Of a stretch of DNA of 64,000 nucleotides, positions 35,855 through 44,431 are shown one piece after another (position 1 is the stretch's first letter; the number at the start of each line of letters is the position of its first letter). Source of the stretch: Vibrio ponticus (GTDB lineage Bacteria > Pseudomonadota > Gammaproteobacteria > Enterobacterales > Vibrionaceae); the NCBI RefSeq assembly GCF_009938225.1, contig NZ_AP019658.1, positions 558,001-622,000 on the forward strand, read 5' to 3'. Made by a program: the position numbers and the translations under genes. Below the pieces are notes generated by a model. The model did not search any database, was not told the DNA's origin, and saw only the letters and a list, made by a program, of their open reading frames with translations.

Positions 35855-36850
35855 ATGGCGACACAATACTTAGACGATGTGATTCAAGGTCACCGCGTTA
35901 TTCACTCTTTAGATGTGGTAGATTTGGCTGCAGGTGAGCACAAGTTCATGTTCCGTATTGCCACGGATGCACTTTCTCAATGGCAACATTTGCCAGTAAT
36001 GGTATTCAAGGGCGAAAAGCCGGGCAAAAAAATCATGATCACTGCGGGTGTTCATGGTGATGAATACAATGGCGTATTAGCCGCGCAGAAGACGGCGCGC
36101 GAATTAGTTGGTAAAGAACTCGCGGGTACGGTGACGATTGTGCCGATGATCAACCTGACGGGTATGCTAAACCATAGACGTGATTTCTTCTCGGCAGATC
36201 CAGATGCGTCTCCTTGTAACTTAAACCGCTTCTTCCCAGGTGATGCAAACGGTAATGAGGCAAATCGTTTTATCCATGCATTGTGGCACAACTTGCTAAA
36301 ATCGAATGCGGACTTGGCGATTGATCTGCATACCCAAACCAGTGGTACAGTATACCCACTGTATGTGTTTGCGGATTTCCGTTTAGAGCAGGCAATTGAG
36401 ATGGCGCGTTTGATTAATCCAGACGCTATCTTAAATGATCCAGGCGATGCCGGTGTACTTGAGACAGTATGGAACACCAGTGGCATTCCAAGCATTACGA
36501 TTGAAGTGGGTATGGGTCGCTACACTGAATTGGATCTGATTGAGCGTACCGTGAATGGTATCTTTAACGTGCTTAAACGTCATGAGTTGCTTCAAGGTGA
36601 AGTGGAAGCGGTTGTTCCATGCCTAGAGGGACAGGATATCACGAGTATTCGTGCGGACATCGGTGGTTTTGTTATCCCGCAAGTTGCGATGATGGATAAA
36701 GTAGAGCAAGACCAATTGGTTGCGATTCAATACGATAACTTTGGTGATGAGCTGAAGCGTTACTGCGCACCAAGTGCAGGCACGGTTCTGAGCCACAATA
36801 TTGAGTCAATTCGCGCTCCGGGTTCTTTGGTCGTACGCTTGATCCACTAA
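35855..36850 (+). CDS. AstE/AspA-family N-acyl amino acid deacylase
   Basis: A 331-residue zinc-dependent hydrolase of the succinylglutamate desuccinylase/aspartoacylase family. The zinc ligands are in AGVHGDEYNG (His, Glu) and AIDLHTQTSG (His), and the catalytic Glu is in TIEVGMG. The C-terminal 90 residues form the extra beta domain. Members remove acetyl or succinyl groups from amino acids. Next to the ectoine genes, an alternative reading is a DoeB-like N-acetyl-diaminobutyrate deacetylase, but no doeA is present. It is probably functionally linked to the upstream carrier. Confidence 0.85.
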   Translation: MATQYLDDVIQGHRVIHSLDVVDLAAGEHKFMFRIATDALSQWQHLPVMVFKGEKPGKKIMITAGVHGDEYNGVLAAQKTARELVGKELAGTVTIVPMINLTGMLNHRRDFFSADPDASPCNLNRFFPGDANGNEANRFIHALWHNLLKSNADLAIDLHTQTSGTVYPLYVFADFRLEQAIEMARLINPDAILNDPGDAGVLETVWNTSGIPSITIEVGMGRYTELDLIERTVNGIFNVLKRHELLQGEVEAVVPCLEGQDITSIRADIGGFVIPQVAMMDKVEQDQLVAIQYDNFGDELKRYCAPSAGTVLSHNIESIRAPGSLVVRLIH

Positions 36851-36884
36851 AATCTCGCTTCTCAGAGCTCGACTTTAAATTCTC

Positions 36885-36911
36885 AAAGGTCTAAGCCATG
36901 CTTAGACCTTT
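36885..36911. terminator. Bidirectional terminator
   Basis: AAAGGTCTAAG, loop CCATG, CTTAGACCTTT between the convergent deacylase and stomatin genes. Confidence 0.75.
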
Positions 36912-36914
36912 GCT

Positions 36915-37697
36915 CTATTCGTCTTCGTTTGATTTAACGTTCTCAGCGGTCTTTGCCAATGTTGATAAGGTTTCAACTAAGTTCATCGGCATTGGAAAAA
37001 CAATGGTTGAGGTTTTTTCATTGGCGATTTCCGTCAGTGTCTGCATATAGCGAAGTTGGAGCGCATTGGGTGCTTCGTTAAGCATTTCGGCGGCTTCTTT
37101 CAGTTTGCTCGATGCTTCTAACTCACCCGTTGCGTGGATCACTTTCGCGCGGCGGTTTCGTTCGGCTTCCGCTTGTCTTGCCAGAGCTCTCACCATACTA
37201 TCGTTAAGATCAACATGCTTTACTTCAACAGTGGCAATCTTGATCCCCCAATCATCGGTTTGTTGATCTAAGATCGCTTGCAAATCTTTGTTGAGTCGCT
37301 CTCGCTCAGAAAGCAGTTCGTCAAGTTCGTGTTGTCCCAATACCGAGCGTAAAGTCGTTTGCGCCAATTGGCTGGTGGCATCGCTATAGCTTTCAATGTT
37401 GTTGATTGCCATTTGTGGGTCGACGACGCGGAAGTAGACCACCGCGTTGACTCTGACTGAGACATTGTCTCGGGTAATTAAGTCTTGGGTTGGCACATCC
37501 AGTACCACGGTACGCAGATCGACACGAACCATTTGTTGAATAAAAGGGATCAAAATAATAAGCCCCGGTCCTTTGACTTCCTGGAATCGTCCAAGAAAGA
37601 ACACGACGCCACGTTCATACTCACGTAAAACTTTGAATACTTGCGTCGCCAATGCGAGTAACAGTACAAGTACAACCGCTGTGGTATAGAGCATCAT
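36915..37697 (-). CDS. Stomatin-like SPFH protein (slipin)
   Basis: A 260-residue membrane-anchored SPFH/stomatin protein. One N-terminal helix ([22 protein letters not shown]) is followed by [28 protein letters not shown], the hallmark of slipins, and then a helical C-terminal region rich in Ala, Glu and Arg. It is encoded directly downstream of its NfeD partner (9 bases), an association conserved in bacteria and archaea where the protease cleaves the stomatin tail. Confidence 0.93.
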   Translation of the reverse strand: MMLYTTAVVLVLLLALATQVFKVLREYERGVVFFLGRFQEVKGPGLIILIPFIQQMVRVDLRTVVLDVPTQDLITRDNVSVRVNAVVYFRVVDPQMAINNIESYSDATSQLAQTTLRSVLGQHELDELLSERERLNKDLQAILDQQTDDWGIKIATVEVKHVDLNDSMVRALARQAEAERNRRAKVIHATGELEASSKLKEAAEMLNEAPNALQLRYMQTLTEIANEKTSTIVFPMPMNLVETLSTLAKTAENVKSNEDE

Positions 37698-37706
37698 AAG
37701 CGCCTC

Positions 37707-39074
37707 CTAATTTTTAGCGTGTTGTTTTTTCACGGTTAAGGTTAACCCTTCAATTTGAGTCACTTCGACTTTATCGCCAGTTTGTAAGGGCTCTTCTCCC
37801 TTGTAGAGCGCGCTCCAAAGTGCGCCATTAAGTTGCACGCGCCCCTTACCGTCGATGAATGAATCGGTCACGATGGCGAGTTGACCAGCCATGGTTTCAA
37901 CGCCCGTTGTGACGCCTTTTTTGCGTATCCTTAGCAGCAAGGCGATAGTTAAGAGAATGATAACCGCAGAAACGGCAGCGACGCCAAAAATCAGTGGTAG
38001 GGCGACTTGAAAGCCGGGGATGTCACTATCCATAAGAAAGATCGAGCCTAAAACAAATGCCACGATTCCACCAAGCCCGAGAATGCCAAAACTTGGGCTG
38101 AACCCTTCTGCAACCATTAAAGCTATCCCAAGCAGCAACAAACCAAGTCCTGCATAGTTTACAGGCATCATTTGCAGTGCGTACATCGCCAGTAGCAAAC
38201 AGATCCCGCCCAATACGCCGGGCAAACCAATTCCTGGGTTGTAGAATTCTAGCAAAAGCCCATAAATACCAATCAGCATTAGGATATACGCAACGTTTGG
38301 ATTGGTGATGACAGCCAGTAGTTCAGCGCGCCAGTCGGGTTGCCGAAGCTCGAAGCTGGGATTATCAAAATTTAGAGTAAGTTCTAAGCTATTAACCGTG
38401 ACAGTGCGACCATTGGCAAGGTTAACCAGTTCTTTGGGTGAGGCGGCAATGTAATCAATTACGTTAAGCGCTAATGCTTCTTCGGCATCTAAACTCGCCG
38501 CTTCAGTCACAGACTTTTCTGCCCATTCCGCGTTACGACCATGTAGCTTTGCTAATCCTTTGATGTAAGCTTTAGCATCATTAATAACTTTTTTCTCCAT
38601 GGCAGTTTTGGTTGGTACCTTGTCTTGGTTTTCACTTGGAGAAGCGGAGTCTGCCGTATCATCGTTGGAGGCGTCATCACTTGGTTTAGCGGGACTTGCG
38701 CCCCCGATCTGTACAGGTGTTGATGCGCCTAAATTAGTTGCTTTTGCCATTGAGGCAACATGACTAGCCAGTAGAATGTAAGTCCCAGCGCTTGCCGCCC
38801 GAGCACCAGAGGGGCCAACCCAGGTTGCAACCGGAACACTGGAGGTTGTGATGGCGCGAATAATGTCACGCATCGCGCTGTCTAAACCGCCAGGCGTATC
38901 CATTTTTAAAATCACTAGGCTAACGCCAGAGGTTTGAGCCAGTTCGATTTCTCGACTGATGTAGTCGCTTGTCGCGGGTCCGATTGCCCCCTTCACTGGG
39001 ACAACCCAAACGGTTTGTGCGTAAGCTGCGCACGATAGCAGTAAGGTTAGGAAGAATGTGCAAAATTTTTTCAT
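37707..39074 (-). CDS. NfeD1b-type membrane serine protease
   Basis: A 455-residue protein with a signal peptide (KKFCTFFLTLLLSCAAYAQ). A ClpP-fold protease domain at about residues 20-225 includes MDTPGGLDSAMRDII and the nucleophile region SGARAASAGTYILLASH. A low-complexity acidic insert lies at about 128-160. Several membrane helices and a C-terminal OB-fold (residues about 395-450) follow. GGAGG lies five bases before this ATG; an upstream ATG nine codons earlier is less likely. The protease is thought to act on the adjacent stomatin. Confidence 0.92.
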   Translation of the reverse strand: MKKFCTFFLTLLLSCAAYAQTVWVVPVKGAIGPATSDYISREIELAQTSGVSLVILKMDTPGGLDSAMRDIIRAITTSSVPVATWVGPSGARAASAGTYILLASHVASMAKATNLGASTPVQIGGASPAKPSDDASNDDTADSASPSENQDKVPTKTAMEKKVINDAKAYIKGLAKLHGRNAEWAEKSVTEAASLDAEEALALNVIDYIAASPKELVNLANGRTVTVNSLELTLNFDNPSFELRQPDWRAELLAVITNPNVAYILMLIGIYGLLLEFYNPGIGLPGVLGGICLLLAMYALQMMPVNYAGLGLLLLGIALMVAEGFSPSFGILGLGGIVAFVLGSIFLMDSDIPGFQVALPLIFGVAAVSAVIILLTIALLLRIRKKGVTTGVETMAGQLAIVTDSFIDGKGRVQLNGALWSALYKGEEPLQTGDKVEVTQIEGLTLTVKKQHAKN

Positions 39075-39422
39075 ACAACCTCCAGAAGTAAGGCACTCCA
39101 TAGCAAAAGCTATTTAAGGCTAGGGCGTACCATCGACCACCACTGATGTTGTTCTTGATTGTTGTTTTAATTATAGCTACGTATCATTCGCAGATAAGGT
39201 TTACATCAACAACGGTGTAATAAGGAAAAGCATTAAAGTAGCTGTCGTTCAGCGGAAAAGGAGTATGATGGGCGCCAGTTGGCTTGCTTAGCCCTTTCCA
39301 CGTTAGATCATAGGTATGTTAGATACACAGATATGTTCTGTTACTAAACAAACTCAGTATCTAGTTTATGGATATTAGGGTTAACGCTATGCTTGTTATG
39401 GGTTTTATTGATTGGATTGTTC
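39075..39422. other. Upstream region between the NfeD gene and the small ORF
   Basis: About 350 bp with no long frame. A second, 19-codon frame (39389-39448, MLVMGFIDW...) overlaps the small ORF that follows. No clear terminator or operator was seen. Confidence 0.4.
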
Positions 39423-39542
39423 ATGTTTATTGTTACGCGCCTGATTAAATTAGCTTTGATTTCTGCTGTGTTTTTGACCATTTTTGACCTTGTTGAACAC
39501 GGTCATATCACTTGGGTGTCACGCCTGCTAGGCATTCATTAA
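39423..39542 (+). CDS. Possible 39-aa small membrane protein
   Basis: A 39-codon frame, MFIVTRLIKLALISAVFLTI... ending SRLLGIH. It has one strongly hydrophobic helix of about 18 residues after two basic residues, then a short polar tail with three His. A weak GGA lies about six bases upstream. The family is not recognised. It sits alone in a 600-bp gap. A 19-codon frame overlaps its start in another frame and could be a leader. Translation is unproven. Confidence 0.4.
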   Translation: MFIVTRLIKLALISAVFLTIFDLVEHGHITWVSRLLGIH

Positions 39543-39680
39543 TTTCTTCTATCTTCGCGCTTGAAAGTAACCAATTTTTGATTGTTTAACTTTTGAGCGC
39601 ACACAATTCTTATTTTCCCCTCGCGTCTTGCTTAAAGTGACGTTACTGTATTTGATTAACATTTAGTTAACGGATGATGT

Positions 39681-40199
39681 ATGAGGTTAAGTCCCCCCAA
39701 AGTCGAACTAGAGCAGTCGTTTTTGCAGTTTTACTTTGATTATGTCGCGCATGATCCAGTCAATGGAGAGTATTACTCTGAGTGTTTGCATGACTTCATT
39801 GGTTATGTCACTCGATTAAAGCAAGAGTCTCTCGGGATCAATTTGCGATCAGGTTATGTACCTTGCAGCCATTTTTGGTTGGTGAATCGCTGTGATGAGG
39901 TGATAGGGGTTATCCGTATTCGGCACAACATCGACAGCGCTTTTCTCGCGCATGAGGCAGGGCACGTGGGTTATGACATTTGTCCATCGAAACGTGGACA
40001 GGGGTATGGACAAAAGATGTTGTCGTTAGCGTTAAGCGAGGTCGCCAAGTTAGGGATTAATAAGGCACTGGTCACGGCAAATAAACAAAACCAAGCTTCA
40101 CGCAGAGTCATTGAGGTCAATGGTGGTCAGTTTGAAGGTTATGTGCAGAGTGAAATCTTTGATGAGTGCATAGCTCGCTATTGGATTGAAGTCACATAA
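39681..40199 (+). CDS. GNAT-family N-acetyltransferase
   Basis: A 172-residue acetyltransferase. The acetyl-CoA loop is SKRGQGYGQKMLSLALSEV, with VGYDICPS before it and NKQNQASRRVIEVNGGQFEG after, the pattern seen in tagged putative acetyltransferases that modify small molecules. The substrate is unknown. It is first of a run of small same-strand genes. Confidence 0.88.
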   Translation: MRLSPPKVELEQSFLQFYFDYVAHDPVNGEYYSECLHDFIGYVTRLKQESLGINLRSGYVPCSHFWLVNRCDEVIGVIRIRHNIDSAFLAHEAGHVGYDICPSKRGQGYGQKMLSLALSEVAKLGINKALVTANKQNQASRRVIEVNGGQFEGYVQSEIFDECIARYWIEVT

Positions 40200-40230
40200 T
40201 TCATTTAATTGAGACTATACGGAGGTAGTC

Positions 40231-40605
40231 ATGCATATTAAACCGGTTCATAACGCGAGCTGCCACTGCGGTGCTGTCGAGCTTAAGTTAACGATGCCAA
40301 ATGGCTTAGAAGATCCAAGACGGTGTTCCTGCTCAATGTGTCGTAAACGAGGAGCCATCGCTGCATCTGTCTTATTAGACAATCTCGAAGTCGTAAAAGG
40401 CGAGGAGAATCTCACTCTATACCAGTTCAATACGATGACTGCAAAGCACTACTTTTGTAAAACTTGCGGTATCTATACCCATCACCAACGTCGGTCTAAC
40501 CCGCATCAGTTTGCGATTAATGTTGCCTGTTTAGAGGGTATCAATGCTTATGAGCTTGAACCGGTAAAAATATTCGATGGTATTCACCATCCATCAGATA
40601 AATAA
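40231..40605 (+). CDS. Gfa-like zinc-binding protein
   Basis: A 124-residue protein of the glutathione-dependent formaldehyde-activating (Gfa/CENP-V) family. Zinc cysteines are in SCHCGAVEL, CSCSMCRKRG and FCKTCGIYTHH. Many members are not formaldehyde enzymes, so the activity is unassigned. A GGAGG site lies seven bases before ATG. The next gene begins 19 bases after its stop. Confidence 0.9.
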   Translation: MHIKPVHNASCHCGAVELKLTMPNGLEDPRRCSCSMCRKRGAIAASVLLDNLEVVKGEENLTLYQFNTMTAKHYFCKTCGIYTHHQRRSNPHQFAINVACLEGINAYELEPVKIFDGIHHPSDK

Positions 40606-40624
40606 ATATCAGCTAGGATTGATA

Positions 40625-41074
40625 ATGAACTTAGTCATAGGATGTGACTCGTTACTTATTGAGCAATCGCATGCGATACGTCAGGAAGTGTTTGTCATCG
40701 AGCAAGGTATGCCACTCGAGCTTGATCGTGATGGAAAGGATTCTGTTTCTCAACATGCGATTCTCTATTTGGATTGTCAGCCAGTTGGTTGCGCACGCTT
40801 AACCATTTCACAGCACAGGGCAGTATTATCCCGAGTTGCGGTTCTTGATGCTTACCGAGGAGCGAAATTGGCAGATATGTTGGTCAATGCGCTGTTGCGT
40901 TATGCTCGGCGTCAGCGAGTGCATTATGTTAGCGTGGATGCCCATCAATACCTCGAAGATCATTATAAAAAGCTGGGTTTTACCTTTGCCAAACATGGCG
41001 AGGTTGTGGGCAAACACCAGTTAATTGAGTTAGCTATAAGCTTGGAAACACCTGTTAACGTTATGACGGCTTAG
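40625..41074 (+). CDS. GNAT-family acetyltransferase (ElaA-like)
   Basis: 149 residues from the ATG with AGGA seven bases upstream; a longer frame overlapping the previous gene is rejected. IRQEVFVIEQGMPLELDRDGKDSVSQH at the N-terminus and RVAVLDAYRGAKLADMLVNALL are typical of the ElaA/YjcF group. KLGFTFAKHGEVVGK near the end also fits. The substrate is unknown. Confidence 0.88.
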   Translation: MNLVIGCDSLLIEQSHAIRQEVFVIEQGMPLELDRDGKDSVSQHAILYLDCQPVGCARLTISQHRAVLSRVAVLDAYRGAKLADMLVNALLRYARRQRVHYVSVDAHQYLEDHYKKLGFTFAKHGEVVGKHQLIELAISLETPVNVMTA

Positions 41075-41103
41075 CTCTGCGTTAAACTGAGTAAGGATCA
41101 GCG

Positions 41104-41625
41104 ATGAGAGTGTTTTATGCGTTAACGTTTACCCCTTCATCACGGCAAGCAATTACGCATTTGCAGCAAAAGTTAGCCGCGGTGGCTAAACGTAATCAAA
41201 TGGTGGATTGCGATAATTTCCATATTACCCTAGAGTTCGTCGGCGAAATATCTCAGGATGATCTTGAACGCTATGCTAACGTGATAGAACAACTTCATGT
41301 AGAAAACAGATATGTCGAGGTGACAAGTATCGGGGCGTTTGGGCGTGGAAAAGAGAAACTGATTTGGCTGGCGGTTAGTCAGGAAACGTGGTTAATGGAA
41401 TTACAGCAACAATTAGCGATACAGTTAGCCAAACTTGGATTTGAACCAGAAACTCGCGGTTATATCCCTCATATTACCCTTGCTCGTCATACGCAATTAG
41501 ATGGTCATCTTGAGCCGTTAACCATGGTGCCTCAGCAACTACAATTAGACACTGTTGCGCTAATGGAAAGTCGCCGCGATGGGAAGAAGTTGAGATATAT
41601 TCCTCTTAAGAAACTGAATTTATAG
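41104..41625 (+). CDS. thpR: RNA 2',3'-cyclic phosphodiesterase ThpR
   Basis: A 173-residue 2H-phosphoesterase (LigT family). The two catalytic HxTx motifs are FHITLEFVG at about residue 40 and PHITLARH at about residue 122, with normal spacing. It hydrolyses RNA 2',3'-cyclic phosphate ends. It follows the ElaA-like gene by 29 bases and is probably cotranscribed with it. Confidence 0.9.
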   Translation: MRVFYALTFTPSSRQAITHLQQKLAAVAKRNQMVDCDNFHITLEFVGEISQDDLERYANVIEQLHVENRYVEVTSIGAFGRGKEKLIWLAVSQETWLMELQQQLAIQLAKLGFEPETRGYIPHITLARHTQLDGHLEPLTMVPQQLQLDTVALMESRRDGKKLRYIPLKKLNL

Positions 41626-41743
41626 ATTTTTGTGCTTTAGACCTAATTTCAACAGTGATAAAGCGTGACTTAACCTAGAGTTGCTTAAAAAGCTCGGTGT
41701 TATAGTCGCGCAGTACTCAATATCACGACATGGAAAGGTTTGA

Positions 41744-42751
41744 ATGATAAAGCAACGTTGCACTTTCTTAACCTCATTGACATTGGTTTTATCAGCCAAT
41801 GCTGCCGCTTACGACCTCAGCGAAGAATATTTTGAAGCAGATGAACTTGCCATATTAAAAGAAGCGGAAACGTCAAATGATCCTGGCGTATTGCTATTAG
41901 CTGCTGATTTGCTAATTGAAGATGCAATGTATCAAGAAAACGTCGAACGCGGCTTTCAGTATATGACGAGACTAGCGCAAGCAGGTGAAGAGAAAGCAAT
42001 GATTGCTCTAGCTGACCAACACTATGGCAATGAAGAGTACAAACAAGCACTTGCTTGGTACCACAAAGCAGAAAAGAGTAACGACCCTTATGTGCTTTAC
42101 AGCTTAGGCGTAATGTATTTTGACGGTGAAGGAACTAAGGTTGACTACCAAAAAGCCAATCAATATTACTTAGCCGCAGCAAAAGGTGGTGATGCTGATG
42201 CCATGTACCAACTGGCTTTTTCATACAATGATGGCAAAGGTGTCAGCCAAGACTTTACCCAAGCAGCACATTGGTTTGAGCAAGCTGCTAACAAGGGGGA
42301 TGTAAGTGCGATGTATAACTTAGGCATCGCTTATCTCAATGGTGAGGGGGTTGTGCAGAACTGCACTAAAGCGATGCAGCTATTTAGCCATGCGATTAAG
42401 CAAGATGAACATGCACTTTCTTATGCCAAAATGGGCGATATTTACTCTTACGCTGAGTTTAAACAGCTTTGCGGTTTTAATACCACTGACTATAAAAAGG
42501 CGTTGGACTACTACACTGCTGGAGCGATGCAGGGCAATGCTTATAGCCAGTATTCGGTGGGTTACGCCTATCGAAATGGGCAAGGCGCTTGGAGTGATTT
42601 CGTTAAAGCCCTTGCATGGTTTGAAGTGGCGCAAGAATATGGTGAACCGGACGCGATAAAAGGCATTACTGACGTTAAACGGTATATGTCCAAAGAAGAT
42701 ATTGGCGCAGCTCAGCAACTTAAAAGCGCATTGCTGGATCAAATCTGGTAG
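41744..42751 (+). CDS. Secreted Sel1-repeat protein
   Basis: A 335-residue protein with a signal peptide (cleavage near ANAAA) followed by about six Sel1-like repeats of 36 residues, such as ALAWYHKAEKSNDPYVLYSLGVMYFDGEGT and QAAHWFEQAANKGDVSAMYNLGIAYLNGEGV. Such solenoids are protein-interaction scaffolds, here in the periplasm. A GGAAAGG site precedes the ATG. The partner is unknown. Confidence 0.9.
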   Translation: MIKQRCTFLTSLTLVLSANAAAYDLSEEYFEADELAILKEAETSNDPGVLLLAADLLIEDAMYQENVERGFQYMTRLAQAGEEKAMIALADQHYGNEEYKQALAWYHKAEKSNDPYVLYSLGVMYFDGEGTKVDYQKANQYYLAAAKGGDADAMYQLAFSYNDGKGVSQDFTQAAHWFEQAANKGDVSAMYNLGIAYLNGEGVVQNCTKAMQLFSHAIKQDEHALSYAKMGDIYSYAEFKQLCGFNTTDYKKALDYYTAGAMQGNAYSQYSVGYAYRNGQGAWSDFVKALAWFEVAQEYGEPDAIKGITDVKRYMSKEDIGAAQQLKSALLDQIW

Positions 42752-42763
42752 GCGATCTTTTAT

Positions 42764-42789
42764 CAAGAGCTTGCGAAAACAAGCTCTTG
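42764..42789. terminator. Bidirectional terminator
   Basis: CAAGAGCTTG, loop CGAAAA, CAAGCTCTTG between the convergent Sel1 and LysE genes. Confidence 0.65.
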
Positions 42790-42795
42790 GTGTTC

Positions 42796-43398
42796 TCAAT
42801 TGTTTATCGGTAGGTATATGTGTTCATAACCAATTGAAAAAGCAACGTACACTAACAGCAGCGCCATGAGTTTGTTGAAGGTAGTGAGTATCGAACTAGA
42901 TTGCAGTTTTCTACCCAGTATTGAGCCTAAAGCGGCATAGCTTGTTGGTGCGCCTGTTGCCAACAGTGCTAACACCACTGACCAAAAGAGAATATTCCAA
43001 CCATCAATATTTGCACTAGGGAACTGAACGGTTGAAATCGGTAAAGTAGCCACCACACCTTTAGGATTAAGTAATTGCAATCCTAAGCCATCCCAATACG
43101 TGAGTTTGCTTAGTTGTGATTTATTGCCTATCTCAACCGTACTGCAACCCACTTTGTACGCAATATACAGAATATAGCTACATCCCAGAGCAGCGAAGTA
43201 GGGTAAAAAGCTTGGTTGAACGTATTCTTCCCCCAAATAACCAAAGCACAAAAACAGTAGCAGCATCGCACTACCCACCCCAAAAAAGTAACCAAATGAG
43301 TGTTTGAATAGTCCGCTAAGACCGCTGTGCAAGCCGAGAAAATTGACAGGTCCAGGGCTATACATAATCGCTAATGCGTAAATAAAAATCTCGGTCAT
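42796..43398 (-). CDS. LysE/RhtB-family amino acid exporter
   Basis: A 200-residue membrane protein with six hydrophobic segments. The N-terminal signature MYSPGPVNFLGLHSGLSGLFKHSFGYFFGVGSA corresponds to the family GP-rich motif. LNPKGVVATLPISTVQF is also conserved. Substrates in the family are amino acids or homoserine lactones. The AraC gene 108 bases upstream on the same strand is the probable regulator. Confidence 0.88.
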   Translation of the reverse strand: MTEIFIYALAIMYSPGPVNFLGLHSGLSGLFKHSFGYFFGVGSAMLLLFLCFGYLGEEYVQPSFLPYFAALGCSYILYIAYKVGCSTVEIGNKSQLSKLTYWDGLGLQLLNPKGVVATLPISTVQFPSANIDGWNILFWSVVLALLATGAPTSYAALGSILGRKLQSSSILTTFNKLMALLLVYVAFSIGYEHIYLPINN

Positions 43399-43506
43399 TT
43401 TATAATCCGTTTTTTGAAGTCCTTTATCTTTGAATTAAAGGCGCAAGAAATTAGCCCAGAAGGAAACCTCTAGACAAGATGGGGCGGTCGGGATGTTTAC
43501 AAAGCT

Positions 43507-44346
43507 CTAATTGGCGCTATTCGGGCGGCGTTGCAGCTGGTATTGCTTTGGCGTCATGCCATATACCCGTTTAAAACGTCGATTAAGATGGCTAATATCC
43601 GCAAACCCTGCAAGTTGAGCACTTTGGGTTGTTGACCAGCCGTGGTCTAGATAGCGACGCGCAAGATTGATACGACAGTTCAGTACGTATTGGTGGGGAG
43701 TGATGCCAAATTGACTACGGAAAAGGCGGATAAAGTGATATTTAGAGATGCTTGCTGCATGAGCGATATCATCAATCGAGATATCAACGGCTAGGTTGGC
43801 GTGGATGAATTCTTTCGCTCGATGTAATAGCGTATCGATTCGCGTTGTGTTTATCGCGTGCTCGTTTTTCTCACTATGCTTTGCCAAGCTTTGAGCCAGC
43901 TGGTAAACGCCATGTTCATACTCAATCTGCGAGAAGTTTTTGTGTTCAATCAAGTGTGACAGCTCAATGATTTGCTGACGTAATACAGAATCGTCGATTA
44001 AACGGTTCTGGACTCTAACATCATTAAGGTTTTTGATGCCCATAGAGTGAAAAGCGGGGGCAAATTCGTCTGGATGAACATAGAGCATTACATACTCTAG
44101 GTTTTGCTTAGCGCCTGAGTGACCATCATGAATGTCATCGGGGTTAAATACCATAACACCACCTTGGGGACTCTTATAGTAAGCATCGTGGCAGAAGAAA
44201 TCTTGTCGTCCTTGGAGTGTGACGCCGAGAGAAAACTCTTCGTGAGCATGCTTACTGTAAGTAAAGTCACTCATCACAGCTTGCAGTTTGGCGACATTAT
44301 CGAACTTTGGGTTCGCAATGTATTGAAAGTAGTTGTCTTTATCCAC
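43507..44346 (-). CDS. AraC-family regulator of the adjacent exporter
   Basis: A 279-residue regulator. A cupin-type AraC effector domain lies at about residues 20-150 (HAHEEFSLGVTLQGRQDFFCHDAYYKSPQGGVMVFNPDDIHDGHSG). Two helix-turn-helix units at about 175-270 follow (IDDIAHAASISKYHFIRLFRSQFGITPHQYV). This arrangement next to a LysE exporter is frequent and suggests amino-acid-induced export. Confidence 0.9.
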   Translation of the reverse strand: MDKDNYFQYIANPKFDNVAKLQAVMSDFTYSKHAHEEFSLGVTLQGRQDFFCHDAYYKSPQGGVMVFNPDDIHDGHSGAKQNLEYVMLYVHPDEFAPAFHSMGIKNLNDVRVQNRLIDDSVLRQQIIELSHLIEHKNFSQIEYEHGVYQLAQSLAKHSEKNEHAINTTRIDTLLHRAKEFIHANLAVDISIDDIAHAASISKYHFIRLFRSQFGITPHQYVLNCRINLARRYLDHGWSTTQSAQLAGFADISHLNRRFKRVYGMTPKQYQLQRRPNSAN

Positions 44347-44431
44347 TACACGTCCTTGTTGCAGTCATTTCTATTTATCCTACAGCACTATAGTTGAAGC
44401 CCTGAGCAAAAACTTGAACAATATTGCTAAC

